From JAAFIP01 sp963775085 (lineage in GTDB: Bacteria; Pseudomonadota; Gammaproteobacteria; Burkholderiales; Burkholderiaceae_C), in contig CAVZHO010000002.1 of NCBI GenBank assembly GCA_963775085.1, positions 744,001 through 808,000 of the forward strand: a DNA stretch of 64,000 nt. Direction: 5' to 3'. Positions 60,862 through 64,000 of this stretch are shown in pieces. The notes under the pieces are model-generated. The model was not told the origin of the DNA. It did not search any database and saw only the letters and a list, made by a program, of their open reading frames with translations. Each line of letters begins with the position of its first letter. Position 1 is the first letter of the stretch. Position numbers and translations under genes: made by a program.

Positions 60862-61821
60862 TCAGTTGAGCTTGATGCCCTTTTCGGCAAAGTACTTGGC
60901 GGCGCCAGGGTGAAACGGGATGGGCGAGGCGCTGGTCTTCTGGTTTTCCAGCTTGAAGTTTTCAGCCTCTTTGTGCACGGCGATCAGATCGGCACGTTTG
61001 TCAAACAGCGTTTTCACAATGTTGTAGGCGGTTTTGTCGTCCATGTTTTCATGGGCTACCAAAATGTTCATCACTGTGGCCTGCTTGTTGTCAGCGTCCA
61101 TGCCCTTGTACACGTCCTTGGGGATGGTGTCTTCAATGTACAGGTTGCCGTACTTTTTGTTCATGGCGGCAACGGCCTCGGCGTGGTCCACCATTTTCAG
61201 CTTGGTGCCCGGCGTGTTGGCCAGGTCGGTGACACCCGCAGTGGGCAGGCCGCCAACCCAGAAGAAGGCATCAATCTTGCCGTCTTTGACGGCATTGACC
61301 GACTCTGCTACGCCCAGGCGCTCGCGCTTCATGTCCTTGTCCTTGTCCAGGCCAGCGGCTTCAATTACCCGAAAGGCCATAACTTCAGTGGCGCTACCGG
61401 GTGAACCGGTGGAGACGCGCTTGCCTTTGAGATCGCCCATTTTGGCAATGCCCCGGCCTTCGACGCTGACCACATGCATGCGGTTGGGGTAGAGCACCAT
61501 CAGGGTTTTAAGGGGCACCTTGCCGCTTTTGAACTTGTCTTCACCGCGCAGCGCATCTTGCCCGGCATCGGTCATGCTGAAGGCAATGTAGGGTTTGCCG
61601 GTGGCGATCAGCTTGAGGTTGTCGACTGAACCGCCCGTAACCTCGGCGGTAGCCTGCATGCCGGGCACATGCTTGGACAGCACCGAGGCCATGCCGCCGC
61701 CCAGCGGGTAATACACGCCGCCGGTGCCGCCGGTGGCAATGGAAATGTTTTGCGCGTGCGCGCTGAATGACAGCAGGGCGCTGGCTAAAAACAGGCTAAA
61801 AGCGGGCTTGATTGATTGCAT
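60862..61821 (-). CDS. TAXI family TRAP solute-binding protein
   Basis: 319 residues. Signal peptide QSIKPAFSLFLASALLSFSA with cleavage near AHA-QNIS; SIATGGTGGVYYPLGGGMAS is the TAXI signature. ATEVTGGSVDNLKLIATGK-type core: TAEVTGGSVDNLKLIATGKP. C terminus IPFHPGAAKYFAEKGIK. It captures the substrate for the fused permease encoded downstream. The SBP is the first gene, with the terminator after it likely giving it higher expression. Confidence 0.94.
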   Translation of the reverse strand: MQSIKPAFSLFLASALLSFSAHAQNISIATGGTGGVYYPLGGGMASVLSKHVPGMQATAEVTGGSVDNLKLIATGKPYIAFSMTDAGQDALRGEDKFKSGKVPLKTLMVLYPNRMHVVSVEGRGIAKMGDLKGKRVSTGSPGSATEVMAFRVIEAAGLDKDKDMKRERLGVAESVNAVKDGKIDAFFWVGGLPTAGVTDLANTPGTKLKMVDHAEAVAAMNKKYGNLYIEDTIPKDVYKGMDADNKQATVMNILVAHENMDDKTAYNIVKTLFDKRADLIAVHKEAENFKLENQKTSASPIPFHPGAAKYFAEKGIKLN

Positions 61822-61983
61822 GGAACCTCCAATGAATGACTGCGCTACAGGACGTAGCTTGAATTAATTTTGGCATGTGCCTATCCTAGGCAATCTACAG
61901 ACTTTCCCTTGGAGGGGTATTACGTAGTTGCTGTCGGCCTGTGCTGCGCATGGCCTACGCATTGCTTGACGTGTGCCTGCCAC

Positions 61984-62418
61984 CTATGTCGACGCGCTCC
62001 CGAGAATCTGCTGCTTGAAGTGGGCCAACTGCAGAATTTGAACACCACGGAACGGGTGCATTTCGAGCAAGTGAATATCGCTCGATACAAGGACATCCGC
62101 CTTGGCAGCAATTGCCAGTTCCAGAAACTTGTTATCTTTTGGATCTCGACATGCCGTAATCGGGGTGCTTGTCTCCACCCATATGACTGATTCGCGGAAA
62201 AGACTCACCCATATCAAGCGTTGTCCGAGGGGTCTCCAAGCATTGAATTTGTCCCTGGCGACAACGGCGGCCAACTCATTGAAGGTGTCCATCGACGTAA
62301 AAACATCGTGCTCCAAAATTGTGCGCCGCAAAATCTGCGCTGGCTCACGATCAGGATTCAAGCAGGCAGGTATGAGCGAACTCGTATCAAAAACGATTCT
62401 TTTACGGGCGTAGCTCAT
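61984..62418 (-). CDS. PIN-domain toxin
   Basis: 144 residues. PIN nuclease acids: VFDTSSLIPACL (first Asp), FNELAAVVARDKF, CRDPKDNKFLELAIAAKADV (the Asp/Glu pair) and LVSSDIHL (last Asp). This is the PIN subfamily annotated as toxin component. Start ATG 62418 lies within the antitoxin gene (17-bp overlap), so the pair is translationally coupled. RNA target unknown. Confidence 0.87.
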   Translation of the reverse strand: MSYARKRIVFDTSSLIPACLNPDREPAQILRRTILEHDVFTSMDTFNELAAVVARDKFNAWRPLGQRLIWVSLFRESVIWVETSTPITACRDPKDNKFLELAIAAKADVLVSSDIHLLEMHPFRGVQILQLAHFKQQILGSAST

Positions 62419-62665
62419 GGACAAGACTGTTTATCTGTTCAAGTGTGAGCGTTGGGGCCGCTGCGTTGGCAGACGGCATGGCATCCATGAATTGAACCAA
62501 TTTACGCGCGTTGTAGTCGCGCAAGGCTTCGGTAGCCATGGAGTACGGAAGAATCATCATGGTGGGCGTCCCATATTGGGTAACTGCCACAGGCTCACCG
62601 CCTTTGACGATGTTGGCAATAGAGCCGAACCGGTTTTGAACTTCCACGGATGAGAGCGTTTTCAT
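62402..62665 (-). CDS. PHD/YefM-family antitoxin
   Basis: 87 residues. MKTLSSVEVQNRFGSIANIV and VAVTQYGTPTMMILPYSMAT match PHD DNA-binding antitoxins; the C-terminal LTLEQINSLVHELRP helix should bind the PIN toxin. Start 62665 has AGGA at 7 bases, better than the ATG at 62671. PHD with PIN is an uncommon but known pairing. Confidence 0.87.
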   Translation of the reverse strand: MKTLSSVEVQNRFGSIANIVKGGEPVAVTQYGTPTMMILPYSMATEALRDYNARKLVQFMDAMPSANAAAPTLTLEQINSLVHELRP

Positions 62666-62681
62666 AGTCATATCCTAGGTG

Positions 62682-62726
62682 TGTTAGCTAACATGGGTAT
62701 CTTAGCGATATTGTGCAAAAAGTCAA
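62682..62726 (-). promoter_or_regulatory. Promoter and palindromic operator of the PHD-PIN operon
   Basis: On the minus strand TTGACT (62721-62726), 16-bp spacer, TAAGAT (62699-62704), then a perfect palindrome TGTTAGCTAACA (62682-62693) just downstream, a likely autorepression site. Confidence 0.6.
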
Positions 62727-62751
62727 ACCGATTTATAGGTTAGCTTTTATT

Positions 62752-62810
62752 GCTCTATATTTAGTAGCTGCTTACGCCATACTTCATTGGGCTACAAGCT
62801 TATTTAATAG
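62752..62810 (+). repeat. Family A repeat, copy 15
   Basis: GCTCTATATTTAGTAGCTGC, TTACGCCATACTTCATTGGG, CTACAAGCTTATTTAATAG. The end of the copy supplies the stop codon and last residues of the amidohydrolase gene. Confidence 0.7.
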
Positions 62811-63640
62811 AAAAATGCAAAGAGACGCATCGGCGTATGCCAAAGAATCTGCTCTCGCTGCGCTGCATCGGGCACGGCCTTGGCAAACAGTTGCAAGAGC
62901 GGGCCATAGTCCAGGCGGCGTGTGGCTTTGAGGAAGGGCCAGTCGCTGGCCCAAATGCAGTGTGCGGGGCCGTAGGCTTGCAGCAATGCGTGCACATAGG
63001 GCAATGTGTCGGCAAACGGCGCGTCTTGCCTGGAAAACTTGGCAAAGCCCGAGAGCTTGACGACTGCACGGCGGCTGTCTGCCAGGCCCAGCAGAGCAGC
63101 AAAGCCTTTGCTATTTAAACCTTGCGCCACGTCGGGTCGGCCGCAGTGGTCAATCAGGATCTGTGCGCCGCTGTCCAGGAGCGTCGGTGCAAGGCTGTGC
63201 ATTTGGTCGTTTTCTACCTGTACCTGCACAAACATGTCCAGCGCTGCCAGGCGCTGCATCAGAGGCAGGGCGCTTTGGTAGTAGTCCAGGCCATGCAAGG
63301 AATAGTTGAACGCTATGCCGACGATGCCTTGGCTTTTGAGCTCTTGCAACTGCGCAGTGCTCGCATCCTGCTGCGCTACGGCAATGCCCTTAAAGCGTCC
63401 CTGGCCGCGCGCTATCGCATTAAGCAAGCAGCGGTTGTCTGTGCCATAGCCCGAATTAGGGCCTACGAGGAGGGCGTGCTGCACGCCGTAGGCATCCAGC
63501 ACCTGGGCAAAGTAGTCGGCGCTTCCCGTCTCTTGCCCTACCGGGTGATACGCTACGTCGCTTGCGTAGGCAAAGCCCGCAGGGTCGAGCACATGGCAGT
63601 GGCAGTCCACCTTGGGGGCGGTATAGATTGACGCGTCCAC
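62804..63640 (-). CDS. Amidohydrolase-2 family hydrolase
   Basis: 278 residues. APKVDCHCHVLDPAGF (metal-binding HxH) near 12, ILIDHCGRPD near 160 and CIWASDWPFLKATRRLDYGP at the C-terminal metal site. Related to the lactonase-like protein at 44755-45630 but clearly distinct. The normal C-terminal helix ends MRLFAFFY where relatives read RRLFGF, because the gene runs into a family A repeat. Confidence 0.87.
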   Translation of the reverse strand: MDASIYTAPKVDCHCHVLDPAGFAYASDVAYHPVGQETGSADYFAQVLDAYGVQHALLVGPNSGYGTDNRCLLNAIARGQGRFKGIAVAQQDASTAQLQELKSQGIVGIAFNYSLHGLDYYQSALPLMQRLAALDMFVQVQVENDQMHSLAPTLLDSGAQILIDHCGRPDVAQGLNSKGFAALLGLADSRRAVVKLSGFAKFSRQDAPFADTLPYVHALLQAYGPAHCIWASDWPFLKATRRLDYGPLLQLFAKAVPDAAQREQILWHTPMRLFAFFY

Positions 63641-63657
63641 TGCCAGCGATTGAACGA

Positions 63658-64000
63658 TTACTTTTTGCCCACAGGCGGCAAGATCGCGCTGATGACTTGT
63701 TTGCCGTTTTCTACCTTGGTCATGTAGCTGTCGCGGTCCAGGTCGCCGTTGTTGTCAAAACTCACGTCCATCAAGATGCCAGGGTGGTCTTTGACGGACA
63801 AGGAAATGCCTTTCATAGCCGCAGCAAAGGCCTTGGAGTCAAACTTGCCGATTTTCTCGGTCACGGCTTTCACAATGTACATGCCGCTGTAGCCCTTCAG
63901 GCCATTGTGGTCCGACTTGGCTTTGTACTCGGCCTGGAAGGCATCGCTGAATTTTTTGATCAAGGGCTGTGGCGCATCCGCCGTCAGGCCTACGTGGGCT
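63658..64000 (-). CDS. ABC transporter substrate-binding protein, C-terminal part (partial)
   Basis: The frame enters from the right edge: AHVGLTADAPQPLIKKFSDA, then GYSGMYIVKAVTEKIGKFDS and ISLSVKDHPGILMDVSFDNN, ending AILPPVGKK. This is the C-terminal lobe of a LivJ/branched-chain-type periplasmic binding protein. Its 5' end is outside the window. Confidence 0.85.
   Translation of the reverse strand, partial: AHVGLTADAPQPLIKKFSDAFQAEYKAKSDHNGLKGYSGMYIVKAVTEKIGKFDSKAFAAAMKGISLSVKDHPGILMDVSFDNNGDLDRDSYMTKVENGKQVISAILPPVGKK

Noticed and set aside
62713..62931. Short hydrophobic open frame
   Set aside because: Its membrane-like part is the translated family A repeat; no ribosome-binding site and the rest is antisense to the amidohydrolase gene.

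Overview
The window looks like the chromosome of a Comamonadaceae-type betaproteobacterium (Rhodoferax/Polaromonas/Acidovorax-like; family-level inference only). Reasons: high-GC codon use, a complete iscR-S-U-A-hscBA-fdx locus, an H-NS-like protein of the betaproteobacterial kind, and many periplasmic Bug/TctC binding proteins. No phage, integrase or insertion sequence was recognised.

Layout. 1-3.8 kb: a very large STAND-type protein (nucleoside-phosphorylase-like domain, NACHT ATPase, pentapeptide repeats, WD40 repeats; it runs off the left edge), translationally coupled to a 43-residue membrane protein. 3.9-4.7 kb: mqsRA toxin-antitoxin operon. 4.8-15.6 kb: housekeeping genes (aromatic/aspartate aminotransferase, uvrB, H-NS-like, isc operon, DnaQ-like exonuclease, tRNA-Val). 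iscU and hscA each carry a single-base insertion. 15.6-27.8 kb: membrane proteins, an ABC-F ATPase, a Ser/Thr kinase, prmB, hipBA, and small metabolic genes. 27.8-36.3 kb: a scrambled accessory zone with a broken DUF1016 nuclease gene full of palindromes, a decayed GHKL-ATPase/C5-methyltransferase pair, an SUI1/YciH gene whose pieces recur three more times, remnant and intact toxin-antitoxin genes, and a broken GST gene. 36.3-42.6 kb: stress and regulatory genes, including a secreted two-repeat protein next to a two-component system. 42.8-64 kb: catabolic genes (flavin monooxygenase, amidohydrolases, PcaD, four Bug proteins, TPP enzyme, aldehyde dehydrogenase, amidase, acyl-CoA ligase, DHDPS-like lyase, TRAP transporter), a PHD/PIN toxin-antitoxin pair and the end of an ABC binding protein.

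Two families of small repeats run through the window. Family A (about 55 bp, 15 copies found by eye) lies between genes but also, in frame, inside prmB, the ABC-F gene, hscA and the signal peptide of a Bug protein. Family B is an AT-rich element of about 130 bp with inverted ends. The main candidates for new biology are the STAND/phosphorylase protein with its tiny membrane partner, the TCAC-N5-GTGA palindromes in and before the DUF1016 gene, and the coding copies of repeat A.

All calls come from reading the sequence; no database search was run. Frameshifts may be real decay or sequencing errors, and this is stated where it matters.
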